54,312 nt of DNA from Streptomyces ochraceiscleroticus (lineage in GTDB: Bacteria > Actinomycetota > Actinomycetes > Streptomycetales > Streptomycetaceae): contig NZ_JOAX01000040.1 of assembly GCF_000720485.1 (NCBI RefSeq), positions 1 through 54,312 of the forward strand. The letters are read 5' to 3'. The notes beneath the pieces are model-generated. The model was given only the letters and a program-made list of their open reading frames with translations, had not been told where the DNA came from and searched no databases. The translations under genes were made by a program, and so were the position numbers. Positions 16,837 through 25,812 of the stretch are shown piece after piece; positions within the stretch are counted from its first letter, which is position 1, and each line of letters starts with the position of its first letter.

Positions 16837-17208
16837 CTATATGCGCCACCGGCAGAGGGCGGCCAGCACGGTCCGTCCCTCGCTGGGAAGCCGGCTTCTC
16901 TTACCGGCGGAACGGTCGACGACCCGATGCCCGGCGGTGCCTGCCGTCAGCGCGAGCGTCGCCACCCCAGCCGGCTCCGCGCGCACGGGCGGTTGCTGCG
17001 CGGAACGGAGCGCAGCGTCGGCATGGAAGGGCAGACACCCATCGGGCACCGCGACGGTCTCGACGGCGGCCGCGGGCAAGGGGGCGGAGGCAACCGGCAC
17101 GGAAGCATGAGCGTCCAGGTGCGTCGGCAGCCCACCGCAGCCCAGCAGGGTGAGGAGAAGTACGCCCAGCACGGCCCACGCAAAGCGGAACATCCAGAGC
17201 GAGCTCAT
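16837..17208 (-). CDS. Small DUF6153-like membrane/lipoprotein (copy 3)
   Basis: About 123 residues from ATG 17208 (an earlier GTG at 17259 is less likely). One hydrophobic segment near the N-terminus ends in a lipobox-like LTLLGCG. An exported, low-complexity Ala/Pro/Val region follows, with a closing ALCRWRI. The layout (short TM, exported variable region, final xxRI) matches two other small genes at 17.4-17.9 and 18.9-19.3 kb. Those I place in the DUF6153-like group that accompanies DUF305 in streptomycetes. Function unknown; copper or redox association is inference from the neighbours. Confidence 0.5.
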   Translation of the reverse strand: MSSLWMFRFAWAVLGVLLLTLLGCGGLPTHLDAHASVPVASAPLPAAAVETVAVPDGCLPFHADAALRSAQQPPVRAEPAGVATLALTAGTAGHRVVDRSAGKRSRLPSEGRTVLAALCRWRI

Positions 17209-17405
17209 CGATGAGGGCGTTTTACGGGAATGGGATTGATGAAAGGGGTGAAGCGGCACGCATCCTCCGCGCGGGTGTCGCCCTCCTCAGAAACGGAGGC
17301 ACGACGAGCAGGGATCAACGGGATGACGGGAGTTCCGTCGACCGCCCCCGCACCGCGCGTAAAACGGCAGGCGTGGGAGGTCGGACGCCCAGGGAGCGCC
17401 GACCT

Positions 17406-17945
17406 CTAGATGCGCAGGACCGTTGGGTCCGCTGATGGCGGTATGGGGACAGCCAGGTCCCGTGCCGCCGGGCCGTGGGTACGGTCCATGACGGGCACAC
17501 CTCGGCCCCATGCCGAGTTGAGTGGCGAGAGGCAGGGTGCCGCTAGATCAGGCCCCTGCTCCGGCTGGCCCAACGCACAGTCATCGACATACTGATGCCC
17601 GCCGTGCCCGCCGTGATGACCGCCCGGCTCCTCAACCCCGGACGAGTCCCCCGAGGAACCATCCATAGCAGTCGCAACAGATTCGCCCGCACTGACAAGT
17701 GTCGACGAGGCATGCGAAGCCGTAGCGCTGCTGAGGGAGGGAGTGTGACGCACTGTCACCTCGGGACTTACCGCGTGCGTATACAACAGCCCGAAGAGAA
17801 GCAGGCCCAGCCACCACACAGGCAGCGGAACCGCTGATGAGCGGCTCCGCCAAGCGCGGGAAGGCAACCAGGCCGTAATCACACCGTGATCGTACCCCGC
17901 TGCAGAGCGAGCGCCACCTCGTTTCCGGAAACGGATTGTGAACAA
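17406..17945 (-). CDS. DUF6153-like small exported protein (copy 2)
   Basis: Up to 179 residues, with a single transmembrane segment VWWLGLLLFGLLYTHAVSP preceded by basic residues. The exported region contains a His/Gly run (GGHHGGHGGHQYVDDC), and the end is PTVLRI. The first 25 residues may be non-coding; a GTG in front of ITAWLPSR (around 17880) is an alternative start. Same architecture as the copy upstream of DUF305. The His run suggests metal binding. I cannot assign a biochemical role. Confidence 0.6.
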   Translation of the reverse strand: MFTIRFRKRGGARSAAGYDHGVITAWLPSRAWRSRSSAVPLPVWWLGLLLFGLLYTHAVSPEVTVRHTPSLSSATASHASSTLVSAGESVATAMDGSSGDSSGVEEPGGHHGGHGGHQYVDDCALGQPEQGPDLAAPCLSPLNSAWGRGVPVMDRTHGPAARDLAVPIPPSADPTVLRI

Positions 17946-18069
17946 GCCATGCCCTCACTCCGCAGGACGCTGAATGGGCGCAACCTCGCTCAAGGGCAAC
18001 GGGCTTTACTAAATGCAAACATCACGCATTTCGCCGACAATCATCGTCGACAATCATCAGCGGGCACGG

Positions 18070-18107
18070 AAAAAGCGGCCGGCAGGGCTGGTGCCCCGCC
18101 GGCCGCT
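18070..18107 (-). terminator. Intrinsic terminator of the DUF305 gene
   Basis: On the minus strand AGCGGCCGGC pairs with GCCGGCCGCT across a 14-base loop and is followed at once by TTTTT. It starts about 20 bp after the DUF305 stop. Confidence 0.75.
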
Positions 18108-18129
18108 CCGCGGCCTGACGTCCGCCGCG

Positions 18130-18798
18130 TCAGCTCTTCTTGAGCATCGTGTCCATCTTCTCGATCTCCGCCTTCTGCGCCGTGATCACGTCATCGGCAA
18201 GCTTCTTGGCGGGACCGTATTCGCCCTTGGCCTTCTCGGTCTCGGCCATCTGGAGGGCGCCCTTGTGATGCTCGACCATCATCTCGAGGAACATCTTGTC
18301 GAAGTCGGCGCCGGACGACTTCTTCAGCTTGTCCATGTCCTCGCTGCTCATCATGCCGGGCATCGAGGAGGACATGTCGTGTCCCATGTCGCCGTGGTCC
18401 ATGTCGCCGTGGTCCATCCCGCTCATGTCCTCGGGCGCCTCCTCGCCCCACGAGGTGAGCCAGCCGGACATCTTCTTGATCTCCGGGTCCTGCGCTCCCT
18501 TGACCTCCGTGGAGAGGTCCTTCACCTCGCTCGACACGCGCTTGCCGTCGGCCAGGTCGGCCATCTCGATGGCCTGACGGTGGTGCTGGATCATCTCCTT
18601 GGCGAAGGAGACGTCCGCGCTGTTGTGCTTACCGCCCTTCGCCGACGGGGACGCGGATGCGGACGCCTTGGAGCTGGACTCCATGGAACCCATGTCGTGC
18701 CCCTTGTCGTTCCCGCCACAGGCGGCAAGGACGAGAGCGGCCGCACCAGTGGCGGCGACGAGGGCGGTACGGCGAATGAACGCGCGGTGCGCAGTCAT
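18130..18798 (-). CDS. DUF305 lipoprotein, Met/His-rich
   Basis: A 222-residue lipoprotein. The signal peptide after ATG 18798 ends in the lipobox LVLAACGGN, and a strong AGGAG precedes the start. Two DUF305 repeats each carry the HH signature (EMIQHHRQAIEMADLA and EMMVEHHKGALQMAE). The linker holds tandem MDHGDMDHGDMGHD residues encoded by short DNA repeats. DUF305 proteins are four-helix, ferritin-like exported proteins often found beside copper-handling genes, and Met/His clusters bind Cu(I). It ends in a clear intrinsic terminator. Neighbouring DUF6153-like genes on both sides suggest a common envelope function. Confidence 0.9.
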   Translation of the reverse strand: MTAHRAFIRRTALVAATGAAALVLAACGGNDKGHDMGSMESSSKASASASPSAKGGKHNSADVSFAKEMIQHHRQAIEMADLADGKRVSSEVKDLSTEVKGAQDPEIKKMSGWLTSWGEEAPEDMSGMDHGDMDHGDMGHDMSSSMPGMMSSEDMDKLKKSSGADFDKMFLEMMVEHHKGALQMAETEKAKGEYGPAKKLADDVITAQKAEIEKMDTMLKKS

Positions 18799-18897
18799 GA
18801 CGGAACTCCTGGATTGCTGAACTGATCGGATACGGATGAACGGCACGCCGGTGTGCGCCGCCGGCTCGTCCGGAGGGCACAGCGCGGCAGGCCGCCG

Positions 18898-19308
18898 CTA
18901 TATCCGCAGCAATTGGAGTTCGGAGAGTGAGGGTGGCGCCCGGTCGCTCGCCGGGCCGCTGACGAACCCACAGGTACGGGCATCCGTTGGTTCGGCACCG
19001 TTCACGACACCAGGCAGGGGCGCAGGCAGCGACGGAGGCCCGGCGATGGAGGCCGAGACGCACATCCCGCTCGCGTGATCAACATGTCCGTCGCCGTGGT
19101 CATCCTGGCCGCACTGCCCGACCCCGCACACCATGGGACCGGCGGCCCGGCTGTCGGCGGCCATCCGGTGGTGCCCTGAGGCCGTGGCGATCCCCGGCAC
19201 CGGGCCGAGGCCGTGCATGCCGAGCAGCCCCAACAACAGCGCACCCACGAGCAGCCCCCAGAGCCGCAGCATCCGCTGCGGCCGGCCGGGCAGTCCGTAG
19301 TGCGTCAC
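18898..19308 (-). CDS. DUF6153-like small exported protein (copy 1)
   Basis: About 136 residues from the GTG at 19308; ATG 19272 (MLRLWGLLV) is an equally possible start. One membrane segment, LWGLLVGALLLGLLGMHGLG, has the GMHGL ending typical of the group. The exported part has His/Asp and Cys (CGQDDHGDGHVDHASGMC) and the protein closes with ELQLLRI. It is encoded just upstream of DUF305, the usual partner. Function not known; the His/Cys content is compatible with metal binding. Confidence 0.65.
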   Translation of the reverse strand: MTHYGLPGRPQRMLRLWGLLVGALLLGLLGMHGLGPVPGIATASGHHRMAADSRAAGPMVCGVGQCGQDDHGDGHVDHASGMCVSASIAGPPSLPAPLPGVVNGAEPTDARTCGFVSGPASDRAPPSLSELQLLRI

Positions 19309-19669
19309 AGGCACATCGTAGACATACGAGAGAGGCGCCTGGCGATACGCCCCGGCGCGCCTCGACTGCTCGACGACGATGGTCACGTGGCGCGTCGCGC
19401 CCCCGCACAATGCCTGAGATCATGCCTTCGTCGCACAGGCGATGAAGAGCGGCACGGCGAGGAACAGCCGGTCTCTGTGCGCTCGCGCCCGCTGTTCGGC
19501 GCGTGCCGAGCAGCCGGTTCACAAAGACCAGCTTGTATCTGGCTCCGGCGCCCACCGCTCGGACGCGCGGCCGTTCCAACAAGCGGCGGTGACGCTGCGA
19601 CGACCACAACGGGCCTGTCTCAGCGACCAGTTCGACGAGGTCCCCGTCGGCAGACCACTGATCGGCCGA

Positions 19670-20234
19670 CTACCGACAATCGCTGCACGATAAGCCTTTC
19701 CCATGTACCAACCGTGCCGCTTCCTCTCGCAGGACCGGGTTCGCGCGAAGCTCGCAGGCGAAGTCCGCGTCGGGAGGTCCGGCGATGTTGATGACCTTCC
19801 CGCCAGGCTTGAGGACCCGCAGGGACTTCTCCAGGGTCTCGCCTCCTAGAGCGTCCAGGGGGAGGGAGGCAGCCTCCGCCATGGTGAGCGTGGCCGCTTG
19901 GGTGCCAGGTCGTTCTGGTGGACGGCGATGAGTTCGGTGAAGGTGCCGATGCGGTCCTTATCGGGCCGGGCATAGACCTCATCGCTCACCGCGAACCGGG
20001 GGACGTCCGATCCCACCTCGACCACCGCCCCGGCGAGGTCGTTGCCCAGGATGAGAGGGAGACGGTACGGCAGGATCGCCTTGAAGCCGCCGTCGCGGAT
20101 CCCGAAGTCCAGCGGGTTGACGCTCGCCGCGTGGACCCGGACCAGGACATCGTCGGCGCCCACCTGCGGGCCCGGGACTCGGCGATGCGGCCGCCGCCCT
20201 TGTCGCCGTACCGCTCGATCATGAAAGCCTTCAT
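19670..20234 (-). pseudogene. Broken NADP-dependent quinone oxidoreductase / zinc-type ADH
   Basis: Remnant of a medium-chain dehydrogenase. The start MKAFMIERYGDKGGG at 20234 is normal. The frame then shifts into VGADDVLVRVHAASVNPLDF and LILGNDLAGAVVEVGSDV, the GroES-like domain. After another shift it continues as MAEAASLPL joined directly to DALGGETLEKSLRVLKPGG. In intact relatives about 100 residues, including the GGVG nucleotide-binding loop, lie between LPL and DALGG, so an internal deletion removed the Rossmann core. It then runs to a normal-looking C-terminus. Two frame changes plus the deletion make it non-functional. Confidence 0.8.
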
Positions 20235-20417
20235 CGTCGTCTCCGTTTCCCGTCCACAGGGGGATGTGGCCGCTGTGCGTTCCGGGCTTCTGCCAGTACG
20301 ACACCCTTTGTAGGGTTTGTTTCGGTTTCCTGGAGCCCTCGCCGATGCGGCGGGCGGCCGTCACCGGCGCGGTATCCGTCGCCGGGCATCAAGGCCACCG
20401 GTGGGGCGATGTGCGCC

Positions 20418-20545
20418 TCACGCCGCGCTCGGCGATGCGGCCGCCAGGCCCTGCTTCACGTGCCGGGTGATCTCGTCGGCAAGGATCTCGTGCAGTCCCG
20501 TCTCGATGCCGGACAGGGCCTGGGCGGCGACCTGGCAGCAGCTTG
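20418..20545 (-). pseudogene. C-terminal remnant of an SDR oxidoreductase
   Basis: About 40 codons ending in GLHEILADEITRHVKQGLAA, the typical tail of a family of streptomycete short-chain dehydrogenases. No cofactor loop or YxxxK is present upstream in any frame, so only the tail survives. Confidence 0.55.
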
Positions 20546-20895
20546 AAGTTGGCTTCGACGGGGGCCAGGAGGCGTAGGTCGGAGTACGGAACAGGTCGGC
20601 CTTGTTCTGGGTGACCAGCCAGGCCACGTGACAGCCTCGTGTCTCCTCAGGCAGGATCGCCGGGACGTTGCCGGGGACGCCATACCGCTTCGACGAGCAG
20701 CTAGACCACACCCCGATCTCGTTGCAGATTTCGTCCGCATGGGGGAGGCAGTTCCTGCTCAACAAAGCTGAGCATGCCACTGAGATCCAATACAGAGGTA
20801 CTGCAGGGCGGGCACTTGGGTTCATGACCGGACGCTGGACAGCTCAGGGGCTGGCGGGAGTTGCGTCGGGGCCGTCGTCCCGGCAGCCTCTTCCC
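20546..20895. other. Gap with no confident gene
   Basis: About 350 bp between the SDR tail and the flavodoxin gene. Short open frames occur on both strands. One minus-strand stretch (YSDLRLLAPVEANFKLL) looks coding-like and may be a scrap of another enzyme, but I cannot place it. The last part should contain the flavodoxin promoter; none stands out. Confidence 0.4.
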
Positions 20896-21348
20896 GTGCG
20901 AAAACTACTGATCGTTCACCACACGCCCTCGCCCAACGTGCAGGCCATGTTCGAAGCCGTTGTCGCGGGCGCCACCACGGAGGAGATCGAGGGTGTCGAG
21001 GTCGTTCGCAGGCCGGCGCTCGCTGCCACGGTCTCCGACGCGCTGGAGGCGGACGCGTACATCCTGGGAACCCCGGCCAACCTCGGCATGATGAGCGGCG
21101 CGCTCAAGGTCTTCTTCGACACCATCTACTACCCCTGCCTCGACGCCACCCGGGGCCGCCCGTACGGCCTCTACGTGCACGGCAACAACGACACCACGGG
21201 CGCCGTCCGCGGCGTGGAGTCCATCACCACGGGGCTGGGCTGGACAAAGGCCGCCGAGAACGTCCTGGTCACCGGGGAGCCGGACAAGGCCGACAGTGAG
21301 GCATGCTGGAATCTCGGCGTCACGATCGCGGCCGGTCTCATGCCCTAG
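20896..21348 (+). CDS. Flavodoxin-family NAD(P)H-dependent reductase
   Basis: A 150-residue flavodoxin-like protein from GTG 20896 (VRKLLIVHHTPSPN, where the phosphate-binding loop is HHTPSPNV). The isoalloxazine contact region is ILGTPANLGMMSGALKVFFD, followed by YGLYVHGNND. The frame is open some 75 codons upstream, but that part has no family features. It appears intact amid pseudogenes. It overlaps the end of an MFS remnant on the other strand by about 11 bp. Likely a small FMN-dependent quinone or azo reductase; physiological partner unknown. Confidence 0.82.
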   Translation: MRKLLIVHHTPSPNVQAMFEAVVAGATTEEIEGVEVVRRPALAATVSDALEADAYILGTPANLGMMSGALKVFFDTIYYPCLDATRGRPYGLYVHGNNDTTGAVRGVESITTGLGWTKAAENVLVTGEPDKADSEACWNLGVTIAAGLMP

Positions 21349-21818
21349 CTGTGCAGCTCACGGGTCCGTTGTCCTTCCGCCACAGCCTCGGGCGCCACGC
21401 GGGTGCGGGGCCGAAGACGGCCACGACAACGGCGCCGACCAGCCAGGTGCCGGCGATGAAGCAGAAGACGCTCTGATAGCCGTGGCCGTTGTAGAGGGCC
21501 GCGACGATCAACGGTCCGGCGGCGTTCGACAGCCGGCCCAGTCCGTAGGAGACGCCGGTTCCCAGCGAGCGGCCGCGGGTGTCGAAGAGCTCCGGGGAGT
21601 AGGCGTAGCCGAGTGCGGTGTAGCCGCGCTCGAACATGTTCACCAGGAACCCGAAGACGATGATCAGGACGGGGTTGAAGGTGAGCCCGTACAGCAGACC
21701 GCACAGCGCGATGACCGTACCGAAGGCAGCCAGACACCACTTGCGTTCGAAGCGGTCGGTGACCAGGGACGCCAGATACGAGCCGAGTGACGCGCCGACC
21801 GAGGCCCCCGTCTGGCAG
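21338..21818 (-). pseudogene. C-terminal half of an MFS transporter
   Basis: Roughly 155 codons of a sugar-porter-like MFS C-terminus (LGSYLASLVTDRFERKW, VNMFERGYTALGYAYSPELFDTRGRSLGTG). At about 21,815 homology stops abruptly and unrelated plus-strand coding DNA begins. The N-terminal half is missing, so this is a deletion or recombination remnant. Confidence 0.75.
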
Positions 21819-21859
21819 CGCCACCGGCACGGCCACCACCCCCGACGGCCGCCGGCAGG

Positions 21860-22064
21860 GGCCCGCACCGTCAGCCTGCAGGACGTCCTGACCGGGCGGG
21901 CCGCGGCCCGCGAGGACTCGCGGCAGATCACCTTCTCCGAGCGCGGCAACATCCAGGGCGCCCAGTTCCACGCGGTGGCCGCCCTGGTCTACGAGCGGGC
22001 CCGCAAGCGCGGACTGGGCCGGGAGGTCCCCCTCGACTGGCTGCTCCAGGACATCCGCGACTGA
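21860..22064 (+). pseudogene. C-terminal remnant of an ornithine-cyclodeaminase-like protein
   Basis: About 65 codons (TVSLQDVLTGRAAAREDSRQ, then ITFSERGNIQGAQFHAVAA and the closing LDWLLQDIRD). They look like the tail of an ornithine cyclodeaminase/mu-crystallin family enzyme. No N-terminus is present. It abuts the MFS remnant on the opposite strand. Confidence 0.55.
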
Positions 22065-22210
22065 CCCTGCTGCTGCGCTGCCGGGGGCCCGAGGAGCGCG
22101 GGCTGCGGTTCACCACGCCCGCTGAGCGGACCCCGGCAGGCCCGGAGCCCGCCGCGTCCGGAAGGTGGACAGGGGCGGGCCCTTCGCACACAGGTCCGCG
22201 AGGCCGGCGG

Positions 22211-23510
22211 CTACACGGACTCGGGCACTTTCTCGTCCGACTCCGCCGAGGTGGCCTGCTTCCGGTCTTCCGCTCGGTCGCGGACCGGCAGCATCATCAG
22301 GATCGCCAGAGCGGGACCGGCGGCAAGGGTGAGGAACGCGGCGTTGAAGGATCCGGTCGCGGAGAACACCGCGCCCACCGCCAGCGGCACGAGGACGCTG
22401 CCGAGCTGCCAGATCGCGTTGGCGATCCCCGCCACGCTGCCGGTCACCGAGGCGGGCACGAGACGCGGGATGAGGGCGACCAGGAGCGCGGTCCAGCCGT
22501 AGGCGGCGCCGCCGAGCAGCGGTGCGATCCAGATGAACGCCGTGGGCGAGGACAGACTGCCGAACCACACCAGGGTGAGCGCGAACACGGCGAAGATCAC
22601 AAGGCTGGGCGTCTTGCGGGCGCCGCCGAAGAAGCGGTCGGTGATCCAGCCCACCAGCGGCTTCACCACGACGGCCGTGATGGCGAAGATCGCGACGACC
22701 AGTCCCGCGGTGCCGGCGTCGATGTCATGACCCTTGATCATGAGCGCGTTGGCCCAGGTCACAAAGCCGTACAGGCCCCAGAAGCCGCAGAACCCGGTCA
22801 GGCACGTGAGGACCACGTCACGGTTGCGGAGGAAGGTGCGCAGATCGGGACCGAAGATCCCGCCGGACTTCCGCTCGACGGGAGCCTTCTTCTGGCACCC
22901 TTCACCTCCTCCGGGCCGTTGCGGAGCACGAACAGCAGCAGCGCCGCCACGACGACCGAGATGATGCCGAAGACGTGGTGAGAGGTCCCCCAGCCGTGCC
23001 AGGCGATCAGGGCCGGCACGACAGCGTTGGCAATGGCGGTGCCGAGCGAGGTCGCCGTGGTGAAGACACCCATCGGCATGCCGAGCTTCTTGGACGGGAA
23101 CCAGCTGGAGATCAGGCGGACACCGGCCGCGTAGTCCGCCCCGGCGAAGAGCCCGACGACGGCCTGCACCGCAATGCCGACGGTCGCGGACGTCGTGGAA
23201 CCGAAGACGCTCATGAACACACCGGCACCGGCCAGCGACACGGTGAGCACGATGCGGCCACCGAAGCGGTCCACACCGATGCCGCCGATGGCATTGGAGA
23301 TGACGTAGCCCACGTAATAGGCGGTAGCGAAGACACCGAGGCTCGCCATGGGCACGGCCAGCCCCTCGCCGACGAAGACCGAGGCCGGTCCCCAGGTCGA
23401 GCGGTCGATCGAGGTGAGGGTGAAGGACAGCCAGCAGGCGACGAGCACCACCCAGCGGTAGGGGAGGGAGCGTCTGCCCGGCTGGGGGTGGAGTGGAGCA
23501 GGTTCATCAT
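22211..23510 (-). pseudogene. MFS anion/aromatic-acid symporter with two frame changes
   Basis: A 12-TM major facilitator of the anion:cation symporter (phthalate/aromatic acid) type. The start at 23510 has a perfect GGAGG. After about a dozen codons the frame shifts (near 23,480) into YRWVVLVACWLSFTLTSIDR. It stays open through the first six TMs to NGPEEVKG, then shifts again near 22,890 into QKKAPVERKSGG and the last six TMs (DVVLTCLTGFCGFWGLYGF to the C-terminus). Neither frame has other damage, so either two recent indels or two sequencing errors in homopolymers explain it. Neighbouring VanB-type reductase suggests a former aromatic-acid uptake and oxidation set. Confidence 0.8.
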
Positions 23511-23562
23511 TGAACCTCCGCTGCGGAGGGGGGATGGGTCGCGGACTCGAAGCCGGGCAGGC

Positions 23563-24534
23563 TCACAGGTCCAGGATGAGCCGCTGGGAGGCGCAACCGC
23601 CAACGCAGATCATCATCGAGGTGTTCTCGGCACGTTCCTTCTCGGACAGGATGGTGTCGGCGTGGACGGGGGTCCCGCCGAGCACCTTGGTCTCGCAGGT
23701 GCCGCAGAAGCCCTCCTCGCAGGAGGAGAGGACGTCAGGGCGCAGGGTGCGGACGGCCTCCAGGACCGAGGTGCCGGGGGTGACGACGACGGTCTCTCCG
23801 GTGCGGGCGAGTTCGACCTCGAACGCGTCGCCGTCGGCGTCCTCCGGGGCGGATGCGGCAGCGCCGGTGCCCGCCGAGGTGAACTGCTCGGTGTACAACG
23901 GCAGCCCGGGCCGGGCACTGTCGATCTCCGCGCGCAGGGCGGCGAGCAGGCCCGGCGGTCCGCAGGCATGGATCGCGCCGCCCTCCGGCACGTCCCGCAC
24001 CAGGGCGGGGAGGTCGAGCGGCTCCCCCGCAGTCAGCCGGAACCGCGCGCCGGCGGACTCGGCCAACATACGTGCCTGCTCGACGAACGCCATGGTGGTG
24101 ACCGCGCGTCCACCGTAGTGCAACTCCCAGGAGTCGCCGCGTGCCGTGGCCTCGCGCGCCATGGCGAGAACGGGGGTGATGCCGATGCCGCCGGCGACGA
24201 GGACGTGGTGGGCGGCGGGCTCCAGCGGGAAGTGGTTACGCGGGCCGCGGATGGCGAGGGTGCGCCCGATGAGCGTGGAGTCGTGGATCTCGGCGGATCC
24301 TCCGCGGCCGTCGGGTTCCCGCAGTACGGCGATGGTGTAGGCGGGGTCGCCGGGCTCGCCGCACAGCGAGTACTGCCGCACGGTGCCGGACGGCAGGCGC
24401 AGGTCGATGTGGCCTCCGGCGTCCCAGGCGGGCAGCGGGACGCCGTCGGCCGGCGCGAGGACGAGCGAGACGGCTCCGTCGGCCTCCAGGCCGAGCCGGG
24501 TGACGGTCACCTCCCGCCAGTCGGACACGGTCAT
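23563..24534 (-). CDS. VanB/PDR-family ferredoxin-dependent reductase
   Basis: A 323-residue phthalate-dioxygenase-reductase-type protein. It has an FMN-binding barrel (RQYSLCGEPGDPAYTIAV), an NAD domain (HHVLVAGGIGITPVLAMA and HACGPPGLL) and a C-terminal plant-type 2Fe-2S ferredoxin with CEEGFCGTC and the final CVGGC. It passes electrons from NADH to a Rieske oxygenase such as VanA, but no oxygenase gene is present in the window. The ATG overlaps the stop of the WXG100-type gene (ATGA). It sits upstream of a frameshifted symporter, so the pathway looks decayed around it. The protein itself is intact. Confidence 0.9.
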   Translation of the reverse strand: MTVSDWREVTVTRLGLEADGAVSLVLAPADGVPLPAWDAGGHIDLRLPSGTVRQYSLCGEPGDPAYTIAVLREPDGRGGSAEIHDSTLIGRTLAIRGPRNHFPLEPAAHHVLVAGGIGITPVLAMAREATARGDSWELHYGGRAVTTMAFVEQARMLAESAGARFRLTAGEPLDLPALVRDVPEGGAIHACGPPGLLAALRAEIDSARPGLPLYTEQFTSAGTGAAASAPEDADGDAFEVELARTGETVVVTPGTSVLEAVRTLRPDVLSSCEEGFCGTCETKVLGGTPVHADTILSEKERAENTSMMICVGGCASQRLILDL

Positions 24535-25754
24535 GACTCCTCCTCCGAGTCGCGGGTGCCGCCCCGCAGCACCTGCAGGAAGTGCACGACGGGCGGCAGG
24601 TCACGCAGTACGGCGATGGTGTCGACGTACTCGCGCAGCACCGCGGCGGACGCGTGCTCGTCGGCACTGCTCCAGGACAGGCCGGGGGCGACGACGACGG
24701 CGCCGAGCAGGATGCCGGCGGCGCGGGCGGCCTCTCCCAGGGCGGCGACCGCGGCGTGGTCGACGAGGGAGAGGTCACAGGTGACCAGGGTGATGGCGTC
24801 GGCCCGCTCCACGGCCTCCCTGAGGCCGTCGTCGAGCTTGTCACTGTCGGCGAGGGTGACCCCGGTCAGGGAGTCCCGCCGGACGGCGAGGTCCAACTCG
24901 CCCGGGCGCAGCCTCGGCCGCGCCAGACCAGAGCCTTCCAGGCCCAGCGCCTTGCCGCGCCGACCCAGCTTGCTGGGCTTGAGTGCCTTGAGCCCCTTGC
25001 CGAAGGCCTTGCCCAGCACACCGCCGCCGACGCCCAGGACGGCACCCTCGCCCAGCACGTGCGCCAACTTGCCCGGGTCCTTGAACGCGTCCGGGTCCTG
25101 CAGCGCGGCATCCAGGGCGGAGAACTTCATGCCCTCGCCGACCATCCGCCCCACAGTGGCGACGCCCTTGATCTCCTTCAGTGCGCGCAGTGCCCGCTGC
25201 AGGCCGCGGATGACCTCCACTACCGCACGGATCGTGCGAGCCAGCGCGGTCCCGGACTGCTCGATCCGCGCGATCAACGCGATGATCCGTGCTGCCCGGG
25301 CGCCCGAGGCGAGGGTCGTTGCCACCGTCGACATGCCCGCGGTCAGCACCGACAACGCAAGCCCGGCCACCTCCATCTCGACGATCTCCACACAGATCAC
25401 ACCGATCTCGGTGATCATCTCGTGGGCCTCGTCCGCGAACTGATCCAGCGCCCTCGCGCCGTCGCGCAGCGCATAGGCCATCCGATCGGCCTGATCACGA
25501 GCCTTCTTCGCCCGCAGATGGAACGCCTCGGCGGCCTTGCCCTCCCACTCCACATCCTCAAGCGCCGCGCCGGCATCCCGGCTGGCGTCCTCCAACGCCC
25601 CGGCCAACTCCCGCCACTTCTTGGCGATCTCGCGGACGCCGTCGGGGTCGACGGCCGGATCAGAGATACCCAGGAACTCCAGGACGCTCGCCATGGACTC
25701 GCCCATGGCGTGGTTGACCTGGTTGATGTAGTGCAATGGATTCAGGTCGACCAC
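24531..25754 (-). CDS. WXG100-type exported protein with an unusual C-terminal domain
   Basis: 407 residues from GTG 25754, with GGGGGAGG upstream. Residues 1-140 form a WXG100/LXG-like helical hairpin (ALEDVEWEGKAAEAF contains the WxG turn). Hydrophobic helices follow (about 120-155), then a Gly/Lys-rich linker (GGGVLGKAFGKGLKALKPSK), the layout of streptomycete polymorphic toxins exported by type VII secretion. The last 120 residues (DAITLVTCDLSLVDHAAVAA; LREYVDTIAVLRDLPPVVHF) match no toxin I know and faintly recall the end of a tubulin/FtsZ-like fold. That C-terminus is translationally coupled to the VanB reductase gene. It may be a fusion of two unrelated genes or carry a new effector domain. 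Confidence 0.7.
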   Translation of the reverse strand: MVDLNPLHYINQVNHAMGESMASVLEFLGISDPAVDPDGVREIAKKWRELAGALEDASRDAGAALEDVEWEGKAAEAFHLRAKKARDQADRMAYALRDGARALDQFADEAHEMITEIGVICVEIVEMEVAGLALSVLTAGMSTVATTLASGARAARIIALIARIEQSGTALARTIRAVVEVIRGLQRALRALKEIKGVATVGRMVGEGMKFSALDAALQDPDAFKDPGKLAHVLGEGAVLGVGGGVLGKAFGKGLKALKPSKLGRRGKALGLEGSGLARPRLRPGELDLAVRRDSLTGVTLADSDKLDDGLREAVERADAITLVTCDLSLVDHAAVAALGEAARAAGILLGAVVVAPGLSWSSADEHASAAVLREYVDTIAVLRDLPPVVHFLQVLRGGTRDSEEES

Positions 25755-25812
25755 AGCGCCGTGGATCCTCCCCCGTCAGAAATGTGTGCTGCCGATCCGT
25801 GTGCGCGCCGGC

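Noticed and set aside
17700..17960. Half-site GTACCCC near 17,890 as a further CsoR-like operator
   Set aside because: Only one half of the palindrome is present.
20546..20700. Possible fumarylacetoacetate-hydrolase scrap (YSDLRLLAPVEANFKLL)
   Set aside because: Only a short stretch is suggestive and the following sequence does not continue the family pattern.
22975..25443. Plus-strand frame of 822 codons across the symporter, reductase and WXG genes
   Set aside because: It crosses several confirmed genes on the other strand and gives a Gly/Asp/Arg-rich nonsense protein.
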